NCBI RefSeq assembly: GCF_037975245.1
Contig: NC_092568.1
Location: 29,764,001 to 29,828,000, forward strand
Direction of reading: 5' to 3'
Length of the DNA: 64,000 nucleotides
Source of the DNA: Apostichopus japonicus
Taxonomy: Eukaryota; Echinodermata; Holothuroidea; Aspidochirotida; Stichopodidae
The notes under the pieces were generated by a model, which was not told where the DNA came from, ran no database searches, and saw only the letters and a program-made list of their open reading frames with translations. The position numbers and the translations under genes are program-made. Positions 44,034-58,389 of the stretch are shown here, one piece after another (position 1 is the stretch's first letter; each line of letters opens with the position of its first letter).

Positions 44034-46420
44034 TGTTATAGTATATAACCATGGAAACAAGTTTGTCAATATCTTGGTCTAAGACTAGGAATGTTGTCAC
44101 TTTATACGATTTGTCGTCTTAACATATATGTGCTTTTTACGTTGATTTTAATATCTTTATCCATAACTCTTTCGTGGTTAAATATCGCATAACAATGTTC
44201 AATATAGTTCATTATATTACCCTGCAGACTAAAATATATACATTTGACGAGAAAAATGAAGTCAACGTTGAAATATCTCAGAGGGTATATCTTATTAGTT
44301 CTATCGTTTGCAAGTTTATTTTGAGTAAGATATAACTTGGAACTGTTTGGTAAATATTGTAGAATCAAGCACAATTCGGAAATGAAAAGTTGGCAATGTA
44401 AAATGTAGGTCATTTATATGCTTTTCGAAGAACAGCGCATATGTTTTTGAGTAAACAAGGCAGTCTTCATTGAAAATTTCCACAGGAAAAATGTCTCATT
44501 CATCCTAAAGATTTGCAGATATATATAAAAGTTTCTTAGTCAGTTTTTGAGGAAGAAAAAAACAACACTTTCTAGATATTTTCACATCTCTGTTTGTGAT
44601 TTTCGATTCACTGTCATACATCTTTTCAAAAGTCCTGTACAAACCATTGAAGTTAGAATTTACACGGGACCATTATAAACCCGACCAGGTCATATTTGTT
44701 GATGTGTTGTATGTTCATATGTATATACATTGTCCACAGATTGGTAAGAGCGTTTCTGTGTCAAAATTGTTACTGTACTGCAAGTTATTACACCTCAAAT
44801 ATCACGGAATTATAGACAGTTGAAGAAATCAGTTTGATGGATTTTTCCAATGAGGAACATCCTGCATAGAAACGTTTATAAAGTGTCCATTTGTTGCCAA
44901 ATCCTGTAGTCATCCACAAAAAAACCAATACCGTATTGTCTCTATATATATCACATATGGACATGTATAGACCATATACGATATTTTCAAGCAATGCGAT
45001 CCAATATACCGCCAGCTATATAATCAAACCCGCTATCAGTCACTGACATCCCGTTAAACCCCTGAATCTCATCTCACTCGGTCCCTTTCTCACCCTCTTG
45101 TTGATAAATAAATTCAAAAGTATAAATGTTTTATGTTTGCTTCGTGACAATAATTAAGAGCTAAGACAAAAGATGATAAGACTTTACAAGGAATTATAAT
45201 GTTTAATGTAAATATATTTAGAGAGTTATCCATATATAGGACAAAGGATGATTGTAAAGAGCGGCGAGAAACAAATTGTAAAATGTTGGGCAACATGTTG
45301 AAAATGTTAAGCAATACAACATCTGGTTGCTATAACGACCAAACGACGCTGGAATCATTGTTTATCCATGTACTCCCGTTTGTTTTTCTGTCACAAGTTA
45401 TATACTTGAGGTCAATTATCCTTATGACATTTCGGCAAAAAAAATTGTTTACTTAATATTTATCAATTTTAAGCAGATTGTGTACCGGTAGATGTTTTAT
45501 CGTAAGCTTCGTTCATTTGATGTTTCTTTTACATAAGAGTGAAAAATGTATCAATATATTTTATCTTCGATGTCTAACGTTGTTCTTGTTGATGTTTTCA
45601 TTAGTTTTATGAAGTACGTTATGGCTACATGCATGCATGTCGCTCAGCATATACTCCATTTTGTGTAGTACAATATTATTAATGATATATAGGTACCATA
45701 CCACAAAAAAGCGGGAAGTCGAGAGATGACATTAATATTATGTTATATTTCATTTTCTCATTGCTCGAAATTACTAACTAGTTTACAGGTGATAGAGAAG
45801 CCATCAGCTCTCATAATGATGGTGAGTATAGCATATACCAGTTGACAAATTAACAAATAAAGTTGGTTTCACATATTAAGTGTGTAAGTCAACGGAGCCT
45901 TAAAAATAGCTGCAACAATAAAAAATAATAATGATAATCCCTGTTGAAATTCTACTACTAGGATCGAAACGTCAGGACAACTTACTTTTACACATTCTCT
46001 TACACAGGCTCTCTAGTGGATAAACAGTTTGCTAACAGTTTTTTTTTTTTTTTTGAAATTCTACTACGACACATTGGTTATTAATGTAAACTAGCTATGA
46101 TCGATTTAACGTTATCTCTGATGGTTCTCTTTCAAACAAGTCTCAGAAGAAAAAGAACCTGGGCACGAAACCAAAAGTACTGATCCCCCCCCCCCCTCTC
46201 TACCCAAGACCCTTTGCGTAAAGACTACGGTGACTGCGGGGTCATAGTCAGATGTGTATCACGATTCCCTTAAAATAGGAACAGATATATACTATACATG
46301 ATCTTAGTCACATCTTGACCGAGCAGCGATATCTCAGATGACACATTTACTTTGAGCCTACATGTACAACTATATTAGTTAATTCGTTGTGGGTCTGAGT
46401 ACACTTTTCGAGTTAGTTTG
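44034..46420. other. Intergenic, nothing firm recognised
   Basis: Around 45960 the words GGATCGAAACGTCAGGACAAC recall the 3' region of Penelope-like elements, but no supporting frame was found. A poly-T run lies near 46039-46054. Confidence 0.35.
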
Positions 46421-46429
46421 AAACCCCTC

Positions 46430-46790
46430 GGTCTCCATACAATTAACAATTTAAGATTTGAAGAGGTTTGAACGTGATCAGGCCTTCAATCTAGGAGGAG
46501 TTCTTTTTTGTGTGCATACAATAGGCCAATTTGACTTTTGACATCAGTTGACCTTTGACCCCGACCCTAAACACCTATATCTATCATGTTTTAATGACTT
46601 TTTTCTTCGTGCTGACAGCAGAAAAGGGCTAAAAACCAAGTTTTAGGTATTTTGACCTTCGATCTTTGACGTCATTAATTGCCCAGGCACGAGTTTACAT
46701 GGTCAGGCACCTACCCACCCAAGTTTGAACTTGATCGGAATTGCGGTCTAGGAGGAGTTACCGACAAACTTGTTTTGCTCATACCATGGA
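46430..46790. repeat. Dispersed repeat with internal near-duplication
   Basis: GAACGTGATCAGG...CAATCTAGGAGGAGTT (about 46471) and GAACTTGATCGG...GGTCTAGGAGGAGTT (about 46728) are related, with TTGACCTTTGACC and TTGACGTCATTAATT words between. It abuts the CTCA array. Class unknown. Confidence 0.45.
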
Positions 46791-46804
46791 TCTCCATGCT
46801 CATA

Positions 46805-47184
46805 CTCACTCACTCACTCACTCACTCACTCACTCACTCACTCACTCACTCACTCACTCACTCACTCACTCACTCACTCACTCACTCACTCACTCACTCA
46901 CTCACTCACTCACTCACTCACTCACTCACTCACTCACTCACTCACTCACTCACTCACTCACTCACTCACTCACTCACTCACTCACTCACTCACTCACTCA
47001 CTCACTCACTCACTCACTCACTCACTCACTCACTCACTCACTCACTCACTCACTCACTCACTCACTCACTCACTCACTCACTCACTCACTCACTCACTCA
47101 CTCACTCACTCACTCACTCACTCACTCACTCACTCACTCACTCACTCACTCACTCACTCACTCACTCACTCACTCACTCACTCA
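46805..47184. repeat. (CTCA)n microsatellite, 380 bp
   Basis: About 95 uninterrupted CTCA units without a single mismatch. All three forward frames are open across it because the repeat has no stop codon, giving THSLTHSL artefacts. Confidence 0.98.
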
Positions 47185-48095
47185 TTTCAACAGGATATTC
47201 ATACTGCCACTCTATCAATGTAACGTAAAGTTATCCATACTGATATATATTTCATTTTCTATTTAGACACTCCTTAAGGCTAGACTATAATGTGGAAGAT
47301 CAAAGCCTCTATATATGAAAGTATTTTTGATAGCTCCTAGCACTTTTAAGCGTACTAAAAAGGTTGACCATTGTCGGGGGAAAAAGAGCTAAAATGACCT
47401 AATGTAATGCTTGTAATTAGCATATTATCAGTTACCATCATTGTTTTTTCTGTCGTTATGTGAAAGAGCATAACTTAAAGTATAGATGGTGTAAAAATAG
47501 GGAGGATTGAAGGCGCTGTAAGCACATTTATAAATTATTTGGTTAAATGTTGATATTACCCCGAAAGAGTAGATGCAAGGGTTGGGTCCAGTATACTAAA
47601 CTTGCTCCTCTCCTAGCTCAAAATCTAAGCAGTCATGATAAGGAAATTTGCTAGTGTCATGATAGGCAGAGATCTCAGCTATCAAATGGTGGGTAGGATA
47701 TACCAGTTAAAATCTTCTATCTGATGCTTTGACAGGTCTTGAAAGTGACGAGTTTAGTGTGTAAGTCCATGGAACGAATAGTGGTGCGACACCATCAATG
47801 GCGCAGTTAGCTCAGAAATAAAGAGAGGGCAGCAAACAGTATTATTGTAGTGGAGCTGTCTCAGTTGAGTAAAACCATAGCCGTATATACGGCTCTGAGT
47901 AAAACCAAGGGCGAGAACCTCCTTGGTAAAACCATATAATCCTATAATTGCACCCATGTAAATAGGTTTAGCCTTGTCTAACAAAAGGATAGCGAGCTCT
48001 GTGGATTAAGTTAACCCCAGATGCACATGGGAATCCCTTTTAACGTTCTAATGGAGATATTTGGAATTTAATTCAAGATGTCAGAGAATTAATAA
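47185..48095. other. Intergenic, nothing recognised
   Basis: No exon or repeat family identified. Local duplication of CTTGGTAAAACCATA / GAGTAAAACCATA near 47870-47940. Confidence 0.4.
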
Positions 48096-48400
48096 TAATA
48101 ATACAGTTCTTATATAGCGCAACACACAACAAAGTCTCGATGCGCTGTAAGCAAAACAAACAGGTACACAAAATATAATACACTACAACCGTGAAAACAT
48201 ATGAGTCTTGAGTACAGTTTTAAAGTTATTAACATATTGAGCACATCTGACATGCTCTGGGAGACTATTCCAAAGAAAAGCCCAAGCATATTGAAAGGAA
48301 CGTTGGCCGTATGATTTTGTGGATACTGAGTGTGATACCAGTAATGACTTTGTACTTGACCTTAGACGGCGCGCTGGAGAGTAGTTTAGATCGATTATAG
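48096..48400 (-). mobile_element. LINE 3' end (L2/CR1-like), reverse-transcriptase C terminus
   Basis: On the minus strand the frame contains RRLRSSTKSLLVS, SYGQRSFQYAWAFLWNSLPE and VNNFKTVLKTHMFSRL then stop. The YGQRSF, WNSLP and FK..LKTHMF order is that of LINE ORF2 ends. The 3' tail GCGCATCGAGAC...GCGCTATATAAG ends in ATTATTATT. It is 5'-truncated. Confidence 0.8.
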
Positions 48401-49147
48401 CTGAATTAAAATTTTAATTCAGATATCAAGACAGACCTGTAGCCAGGCTGGGCAGAGCCATGTGTACACAGGCGCGTATCCAGGATTTTCTAACCCGGGG
48501 GGCGCGAATTAATATCTAAGCGGAGCGCCACCATCGGTTGGCGCGGAGCGTACAAGAAAATTTTTGGTTTTGATACCCCCCAGATCACCGGAAATGGCAC
48601 TTCTCGGGCTTGAAAATGACCAACCAGATGTACACTTTTGCCTGAGAACCGCAGTATTTCCCCAAAGTTTTTTTCCATCCATAACCTTTTTGAAGATTGT
48701 CACCAGTCACACATCATGTTCGACCTGATTGCATGTCCTATGGATGATTGCTTTTGTAGGTGATTCTACGTCACGGCCCACAATATCCGAAAGCCCCACT
48801 TTTGAAGGTTTTAAGCCCATTATTTGTTGAGAATTTGAAAATTCACATTTCTCGTTAATAAAATCACTTCAGAACATACCCATAATGTTGCACAAAATTC
48901 AATTTATGGACAACCAATATAGAAAAACCCCCTTCAACCCCTAACAGACAGGTCAAAACTGCACGAGTAGAGGAAAGTATGATGAAGAATGTTGGTGAGG
49001 AAATTTTGGAAAATTCCGACACAGTTAATTTCTTGGTGTATATAAATATTGCAACCTCTTATAATGGCTATTATAAAACTGCGTTGAAGGAAATGAAAAA
49101 TAGGAGATATTTTCGATATCAGGTATATCGAAACCGAAGACTACACA

Positions 49148-49581
49148 CATAGGCGTAAGTCCCGTAGGAGGCGGGGGCTGCAGCCCCCCCCCTTGCAACC
49201 AAATTTTCCCCATTTTTTTCTGGCACCTACTAAAAGAAAAATAAATGGCAATGAATAGCTTAAAAATGATCTCCTTGGTAATTAAAATAAAGTTCTAAGC
49301 TTGGCCGATATTACTACTGTAAAAGTGAGTTTTGACATAAATGGATCTGTATGGTTTTTCTCCATCTACATAAAGACATTTGGTTGTTTACATTAGCATC
49401 CGGCGGTATACTGTGCAACTTTCACGGACCGTACGGTAAACGATGGCATGCGATGTAATGACCGATGCTTGCTTATATGATATTGGCATCGATATGTTGA
49501 ACGCGCGCTTCTTGCGCGAAAAATTTTGGCTTTTTTCGGGCAAGTCATTACAGCCCCCAAATCCGGGCTCCTACGCCTTTG
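49148..49581. mobile_element. Nested hAT-type MITE (434 bp)
   Basis: The left end CATAGGCGTAAG and right end, read in reverse complement as CAAAGGCGTAGGAGCC, form imperfect inverted repeats. The 8-base duplication ACTACACA flanks it at 49140-49147 and 49582-49589. Its GGCGTAGGA core resembles the ends of the MITE at 58390. Confidence 0.8.
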
Positions 49582-50224
49582 ACTACACACATAGACAGTT
49601 TTGGGGGCTGTTCATCCTGGAACATGCATTTCAATGCTCACTGATATGATGTTATATCTGCTCTTTGCTTTACAAATTCGAAAAGGCGTGTAGCGAGTAA
49701 TTGCCAAGGGAGGGGCGAAGCCTGTAGGCAAACTATCTAAGCGAAGCGCCACCATGAGTTGGCGCGAAGCGTACAATAAAATTTTTGGCCGAAAATGCCT
49801 CCCAGATAGCTGGAAATGACACTTCCCAGGCCTTGTAAGTTGCATCTAAGCATTGTCTATTTTGAATTACTAGCGATGTCATAAAGAAAATTTGCTCGGG
49901 GGGGGGGGGGGCGGTCGCCCCCTCCCGAAATGCGTCATGTTCCCCGACGACTCGGTCGAGTTCAAGACCAGCCACAGTTGGTTCCATATAGCACAATTGT
50001 ACAATTGTTCAAGGCGTCCATACACACACACGCGTTATGATAGACCATATATAGTATTTATATAGATACATTAGTGAGAGAGGAAAAATGGAAACGTCAA
50101 AAATGGAGTTGTCGGTGTAAGGGGTAGGGTAAGGCGCACACCCCCTCCGTAATCCTTGATCTGTCACTGGCTACCCTGTGTATATAGTAGGGATCAGCGC
50201 TTTAAATAGGACTGTTCCTCTTTC

Positions 50225-50392
50225 TCTTCCCGAGGTCTTGGCTATCTTCTACTCCCCCCCCCCCTTTTCTCCTTTTTCTCTTTTTTTTCTTTTTCTTTTC
50301 CCTTCCTTCCTCTCCTCCTTTTCTTTTTTCCCCCCCCCACCTTTTCCCTTTTTTCTTCTCTTTTTTTCTCTCCTCTTTTCCTTACCCGGGGG
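50225..50392. repeat. Long pyrimidine-rich tract
   Basis: About 165 bases that are almost only C and T (purines are rare), at the right side of the composite repeat block. Low complexity; could form triplex DNA. Confidence 0.85.
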
Positions 50393-50428
50393 GCGCGCGC
50401 CCCCAACGCCCCCCTGGATACGCGCCTG

Positions 50429-51129
50429 GACTACAAAAATCTTCACACGTCCATCCATTTGACCTCAGCTCCTTAAAAGGATCGATGACTATATGAAGAA
50501 TATATTTATGAAGGTCAATATTTTGACATCGCAATGGCTATAGAAACATTAGTAGCACTATTTCCTAATCTTTCCCTTTCTTTTTGGGTTATGACAAATG
50601 GATACTAAAATTCTGTCTAAAGTCATCCAGTTAATTATATGTGCCCCTCAGACTCAGTTGTTGGTGTCCTTCCTTGTACTGCTGGTGCTCGCTATCCAAG
50701 TTTCTCAGACAGAATTATCAGAAGTCGGAATTCCTAGCCGCGGGCCTGTATCTGTACGCTGTGCTTGATAAGAAAATGAAATTGAAATAGGCTTTCTGTT
50801 ATTTCGTTATATCTGAGAATAATTTGATATGTCTGAAATTCCGGCTTAACTATCAAAACGGCTTTCCATAGAATAAAATTACAAAACGGTACGACATCTT
50901 TTGTTGTTGATAATCAAGCTGAACAATTGGCCAAGTTGTCGGCCTTTCATTGCAAAATACCGCAGCAAACTAGATCCACCGCCAACCAGTTTCCGTTTGT
51001 TACGTGATGACGTCATACTAAATACGAGAGTACAGCACGCCGAGCATACAGTATCATATCATGGTATATCTTTAGTACAGAACTCATATGTTACACTACA
51101 CTGCACTACATAATACGTAACGTGTGTGC
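50429..51129. other. Upstream region of histone H3.3
   Basis: No coding exon recognised. It probably includes the H3.3 promoter near its right end, with the TGACGTCA site at 51008. Confidence 0.4.
51008..51015. promoter_or_regulatory. Perfect CRE/ATF site (TGACGTCA) upstream of H3.3
   Basis: The full palindromic CREB/ATF consensus, about 200 bases before the likely first-exon donor of H3.3. CRE sites are known in promoters of vertebrate H3.3 genes; function here is inferred. Confidence 0.4.
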
Positions 51130-51210
51130 GCTTGCGTATACGTTATTTGTAGCTTACTCTTTGTCGACAGCTCGAACACGGACCTAATTTTGTTCTACCG
51201 AAAATAGAAG
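51130..51210 (+). other. Candidate non-coding first exon of H3.3
   Basis: The coding region is preceded by an acceptor at 52331-52334 (TTGCAG), so a 5' UTR exon must exist upstream. A good donor AAG|GTAATG at 51210 follows sequence without an obvious alternative. The 5' boundary is a guess. Confidence 0.35.
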
Positions 51211-52334
51211 GTAATGCTAAGCTTTTAATCATATCTTTGTAATATTTTGGTGTTTTCAAACGTTGATTTTGCGAGTGATTGGTAGTCAACGATACATATG
51301 GTGCAATAAACGTATAATGAGTTTTTGAATCAAGATTATATTACTTTTCCCGCGTTTGTTTACAACTTGTTCAGCATGTCCTAACATGATATTATAATGT
51401 GTGTACGTGCGTTAACACATGCTTACCGTAGTGCGCCTAACTAAGTTAGTGCAGTTGTAGGCTAGTTCTAATGCGAAACTATTTATATGCAGTCTTTTTA
51501 TTCTTCTATCTGCTAGACTAAAAGTAGCAATTTAATATCGTTACTTAGAAAGACATAATTTAACTTGAGAATAAAGATCTAATTTAGTTTATCCATAGCA
51601 ATCCTAGGGATAATTTTATCTGGTTTTGCTTAGCAAAATGCTGGGCCTTGTATAGGCCTTTAGCAAAATTAAATGACTGGATACCAATCAAATTTTTCTA
51701 AGACTAAGAGGTTGACAAGAAATTCAACATACTTTAAAGGCCATCTTTCTTCTTTTAATATGCTGTTAGAAAAAGAAAATATTTAGACCGAAATTCTGAC
51801 ATGTGGTAACCAGGCAGTAGTACTAGGCCTATGCACTGAACAATTTGAAACATTCAGCTGGGAATCACTTGGTGGGATTAGCTGAAATTAGCCCATCTTA
51901 AGTCCTTATGTTTCCTTGTGATATTAAATTAGTTTTTTTTCATTCCAAAATATATTAGTTCTTGAAACTGAAGATTTTTACCTGTAATATTTGACAATGA
52001 AATGGCAACAGTGTAAGTATATATTTCTGGATTGTGTATCCAGCTCTTCTGATCTAACATTCAGACAGCAATTGGCTTCACTACATCCATCTTCTAAGTT
52101 CTAGCGGCAGTAGAGTTATCACGTTATTGAAGTGATAAATGCATTACTAAATAGTAAGTATGTTCAGTTACTGCTTCTGAAGAATTGATCTCCAAAGGTT
52201 GTAGGTGACTTGTCAAGCCTATGTAGTATTAACTTGTGATAAAATCTTGATTTGCTTCCTGAAAAAGTCATGCAAGAAAGTAAAGTACATTGAATTTAAT
52301 ATTAGTGTTACAAACTTGTTGTATCTTGTTGCAG

Positions 52335-53937
<1,603 letters not shown>

Positions 53938-54174
53938 CTTTTCTTCTTTTTGTGCGGTTCTTTGTGTTTCTTTTATCACCTATTTTAGCTCTACGTCAAT
54001 CTCTTTATCTCTGATTTTTTTTCTAGTATTGTCATAAATTGTTGCTTGTCATCTTGAATTTTTAAATTTCCACTCTCCGTATATCTTTCCTTTCCAAAAA
54101 TTTTTGGAGATACAAAGAAAAATGAAAAAAAAAATTAAGAAGAATAGAATAGATACAAACAAAGAAAGCATTAA

Positions 54175-54577
54175 GGCCCGGTCACACTACAGCGATATTT
54201 TATCGGAATACGGTCCGATTTTTCCGATTTTAGGCCGAAGAGCGAGGTTTGTGGTAGTGAATGTAATGAATGCAGTGGAATATTCAAATACCTAATCCAA
54301 ATCTGAGGGGTTCTGGAACGGACTGCATTCTGAAGTGACGTCACATCAAAAAACGATAAAAATCGGAAGAGAAATCGGATAGCTATCCTATAAAAGGGAA
54401 CGGAGTCAATATCAAAAGTTAGGAGAGGGCTATTCCTCATCGGAATGGCTCAACAGATAGCAAATCAGGTCCTTTATCACTGTGGTTAGAAGACCCGAAC
54501 GAAAAACTGGCTGTTTCGATTCCTCCGGGAAAATCGGATAGTATTCCGATAAAAAATCGGTATAGTGTGACCGGGCC
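54175..54577. mobile_element. TTAA-flanked MITE (403 bp) in the H3.3 3' region
   Basis: Perfect inverted ends GGCCCGGTCACACTA with TTAA on both sides (54171-54174 and 54578-54581). TTAA duplication points to piggyBac- or Kolobok-type transposases. Interior copies of TATCGGAATA/TCCGATTTTT form further inverted repeats. It also contains a TGACGTCA at 54336. It lies 238 bases after the H3.3 stop codon. Confidence 0.85.
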
Positions 54578-55115
54578 TTAAGATGTGGCTTGCAGTCTAA
54601 ATAAGGGAATGCACATCCTCAAAGCAAAAAAAGGAAACCTACTTGAAAGTGGTCAAATTATTTTTTATCTTCGTCTCAGAACTTCTTCAAAAGGACCAAA
54701 GTAGTTACAAATCTTTCTATACAGGTGATGATGACTCAGGGAAAAATTTAAAAAAGCAAAGAATGTTAAAAAATAACAGGTTTTGTATTGGATATTTGTC
54801 ATACGCAACGTCACCTTAAGGTCCCACAACGGTCGTCATATTTCAAATCATTTTGACACTGAAATAGCCAAAATGTTGTGATTTTATTGTGAATGTGTGA
54901 CAGTGGTAACAATCATAGTATTATTATCATAGAATCATTGATAATGGATATATAGTAATGTGCCCATAGGAGATGTCTCCTTTGATTGTCAAAAGTGTTA
55001 TTTGCTATTGGTTTGAAGAAAGAAACACAAAACATGCCCTGTACAGATACAACTTTTTCTTGTTATTTTTAATGTCCAACCCATTTTTCAATCTGTGTGT
55101 ATTGTTTAGGATGGT

Positions 55116-55121
55116 AATAAA
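55116..55121 (+). promoter_or_regulatory. Candidate H3.3 poly(A) signal
   Basis: AATAAA followed by a TGTTTCTGTGGTGTTTGT GT-rich stretch about 35 bases later, a good polyadenylation arrangement. It would give a 3' UTR of about 1.2 kb including the MITE. Confidence 0.5.
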
Positions 55122-56707
55122 TTTGTTTACTGGATAAAGAAGTGTTTCTGTGGTGTTTGTATTATTATTATTGTATTTTCTGGCAGTCTTACCTGTCTGG
55201 AGTCTAAACTTTACAAGTGTCCAGGAGTAGAGCCGTATCATTTATGGGCAGTGTCAGTAGAATAACACAAGCCATTCTATATTGATTATAAACAATATCA
55301 GTTTTAAAGGTAGTCAGTATAGGCCCCAAATTAAAGCACACTATAATTGCTAGAAGTTTCAAAAGGTACTTTCCTGGAGTTCTTTACTCTCCAAATTGTC
55401 CTTAGACATTTTCAAGGGACACACAAGATGACTGAATGTCTAAGTGAGGACAATTTCATTTAAGGTTGTAATAAAAACAGTTCAAGAATTTTGATCAAAG
55501 GTGACCATATTTGAATATCTAGCATACTTGAGGCCAATACAGCATACATTTAAGGCATGAGGACAACTCTCATTCTTAGGCACATCTTTTGCTTATGGCA
55601 AATTCTTTCCAGCCTTGAAGTTGTCTTGTTCAATTCAAACAAAACAAAATACAGTTAAGCTGTTAGTGATGGCCATTAATGAAACTTGGATTTGTCATCG
55701 CATTTGTATGTAAAACGGGACTGCACAAAATAAAAGTTCCATTTAATTGTCAGTACATGCCTATTAAAGCAGTTTACTTATAACTTCAGGTATTGTTATG
55801 AGGGCTATATATACTCTGGTATTACAAATACTGGTGTGAGAATGATGGTTTCTTTAAGCTACAACAGAGTGCAATAAACAGCATTTTGTGAAGACTGCCC
55901 TCCTAAAGTAAAATCACCTTGAAGACTTGTTCACACAATTATTCACAACTTTATTATTCTTTAACACATTCATTCATACCAAGTGAAGAGATCACTGAGA
56001 AGGGTGCTCTGAGTTAGCGGTGCAACCAGTTTTGTACTTGGGGGGGGGGGGGGGGATGTTGTCCAGAGGGCTGGCCTCTTCATTTGGAGAAATGTTGGTA
56101 AAATGGAGTATTTGTAATTTTTGGTCTGCCAGAGGGGAGAGGGGGTAATGCCCTCCCTAGACACATTTGCACCCCTGCTTATGAGATTTTAAAACTCAAT
56201 GGAAAACGAAATGAAAGAGTCGCTGGTTCAAGCAATGATAGTGAATAAAAATTATTACGATTTTCTGACGAAAATTTTGTGGTATTAATTATAAGGATAA
56301 TTTGAACCAGAGTGAATACTAGTGAATTAGCCTTCAAGAGCTACTCTTCCATCCTAAGCAACTTTCAGATCTTTCTGATCGAAATTAAATAAGTTCTAAA
56401 TAAAAGCTGATTTTTTCCCCCTAGGGGGGACTTCTTAAATTATCATTAGGCATGGATCAGGGAATGCACAAATCCACCTCTTTTCAACCCTACACAAAAG
56501 CTATAGAGCAGTTATTAACACAACTTTGCATAGAGACCTAACTTACAGTCTAAGAATGAACTATTTCAAATCTAAAATTTTTTTCTGGAGGGGGGTTAGC
56601 AGAATCCCCTAAAATCTTTGATACACCCCCTAAATAAAGAGCAGAAGTCCAAGATACAAGCTGTTTAGGATTTCATGTAAGCTTTCGTAGAAAAACCCTT
56701 GACACTT
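55122..56707. other. Intergenic between convergent genes, nothing recognised
   Basis: A further AATAAA occurs at about 55726. A G run is at 56040-56055. No exon found. Confidence 0.4.
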
Positions 56708-57018
56708 AATAATATAATAATATTTGCTCTTTATATAGCCCTTTATACCAGCGATAGGTCTCAAAGCGCTTTACAGACGTTATATTACCCCTGGTCAATG
56801 ATAACCTGTCCCAGAGACAATCCTTCCAGTCGGCAGCAGTTTATATACTGCGCCCAATGACAAGTTACCTCACAGGTACCCATTTAACCCCTGGGTGGAG
56901 AGAGGCAAGTGAGATAAAGCATCTTGCCCAAGGACACTAGTAATGAACTAGGCAGGAATCGAACCAGCAATCCTTGGATCACGAGTCCGACGCATTAGCC
57001 AATTGGCCATCACGCCAT
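56708..57018 (-). mobile_element. tRNA-derived SINE
   Basis: Read on the minus strand it starts GCGTGATGGCCAATTGGCT (A box TGGCCAATTGG) and has B box GGTTCGATTCC (complement of 56955-56965), spaced as in a tRNA. A conserved-looking body follows and the 3' tail is TAAAGCGCTTTGAGACC...GGGCTATATAAAG with TATTATTATAT. The tail resembles that of the LINE fragment at 48096, as expected if that LINE class mobilises it. Confidence 0.88.
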
Positions 57019-58389
57019 AGCAATGCCAATCACAGCTGTGGATTTTGTATTATTTTCTACTACTTGCCAGAAATTTTTACCGAACCCAACCAGCTTTATT
57101 CAAGCTAAGGTTGTATTCAATAAACTTGAGACCAGTCATTTAAGGCTATAGACAGGAAATATTTTTACGCATAAACAAAACAAAGTCATGTGATCCCTCC
57201 CTCCTAAATAGTAGCATTCATTTCCTGTACTTAATGCAGCAACCATTGATCCGCTTAGATACAAACAAACAGAAATCTATAAAAAAGCAAAGTGCAAAAA
57301 TAAGGTGTAAAATGCATTCAAATTTATTTCACATTTATAATTAAAAAAAATCATAATAATAATAGTGACAAAGTTGAAAAAAAAGAATGGTCACAAAATG
57401 TTGATAAAAGATCTAAAAATATCAACTTCCGCAATACAACAGAAAAGTGTACCTGCCTCCTGGACTTTCTTTAACGAGCATTAACACGCTTCCAGGATTG
57501 TTCTTGATTGTTTGAAGTTTGTTTTCATTCTATGTTGCCCTACCATATATGACAATCCATGGTTACTGACAACCTCCAACCATCACTGCTCAGGTCCCAT
57601 CTTTTTAAGATAGTGACCTGATTAAAATATGATCAAATGTCACATGTAAAGGCTTAATGAATTCAACTCTACCCGAAAACTTTTAAGGCGTTTAATTAAT
57701 CGTGAACCACCAAACATTTGGCGGGATATCTGTCACATTCTCTCGAGGACTATGTGTTCTTGGTGACCAGAATGGACAATGAAAAATGCTAACTGAATTT
57801 TGATAGAATAAATCCTAAACAAGTGAACCCCAGTATTACAAATATATACATAAAAGGCTCTGATGTCAGGAATTAAGTGCTACTGTGATTTCTTCCAACC
57901 AAAACAGATTAAACCACTGAGCACCAGAAAGATTAAAACTATTTAATGATTTTTTTTTACTATTCACCACTCTTCTATAAGTAATGCAGTACAGAAGCAT
58001 ACACAAAGAAAGGCTACTTTAAGGAGTGATTCTAACTGCTACCATTAGCTAGTAACTTGTTATTAGGGTTATAGTATTGTTGACTTTTAAAGGTTACATT
58101 GATCTGGGCAGAAGTTTAAAAATAAAATATTACATCCAAAATTTAAAGAGAATTCAATTAGACTTCTGTGAATTGTTTGACAGTCATGACATTTTAAAGT
58201 TTAAAGCCCCTTTTGTTTTTTAATTATACTCACAGTACTTTCAATATGAGGGAGTAAAATTTCTGAAGAATATATGGAAAAACTATCTTCTTTTCAACTC
58301 CCATATTCAAGAAACCATGTTTCTATCTTTGGTTTGATTTCATAACTTAAGAAAGATTATGAACTATTTAACTCAACCTTAACATCAGC
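57019..58389. other. Probable end of the NXF1 3' UTR or intergenic DNA
   Basis: No coding exon. AT-rich; TTTATT (AATAAA on the minus strand) occurs near 57320, a possible distal poly(A) signal for NXF1. Confidence 0.35.

Larger units (their letters stand above)
48469..50428. mobile_element. Composite repeat block bounded by 16-bp inverted repeats
   Basis: CAGGCGCGTATCCAGG at 48469-48484 is the exact reverse complement of 50413-50428. Inside, two related blocks in the same orientation (about 48510-48625 and 49730-49835) share AAGCG(G/A)AGCGCCACCAT and GTACAA(G/T)AAAATTTTTGG. Flanking bases do not form a target duplication, so this may be two or more family members rather than one element. A separate MITE is nested at 49148-49581. 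Confidence 0.6.

Noticed and set aside
45780-45830. Possible small exon between TTTACAG and GTGAGT
   Set aside because: Good splice-like ends, but no frame links it to the lectin-like gene, which already has a stop codon.
46679-47266. Long open frames of 195, 160 and 152 codons reading THSLTHSL
   Set aside because: They are the CTCA microsatellite translated in three frames; no codon bias, splice sites or conserved flanks.
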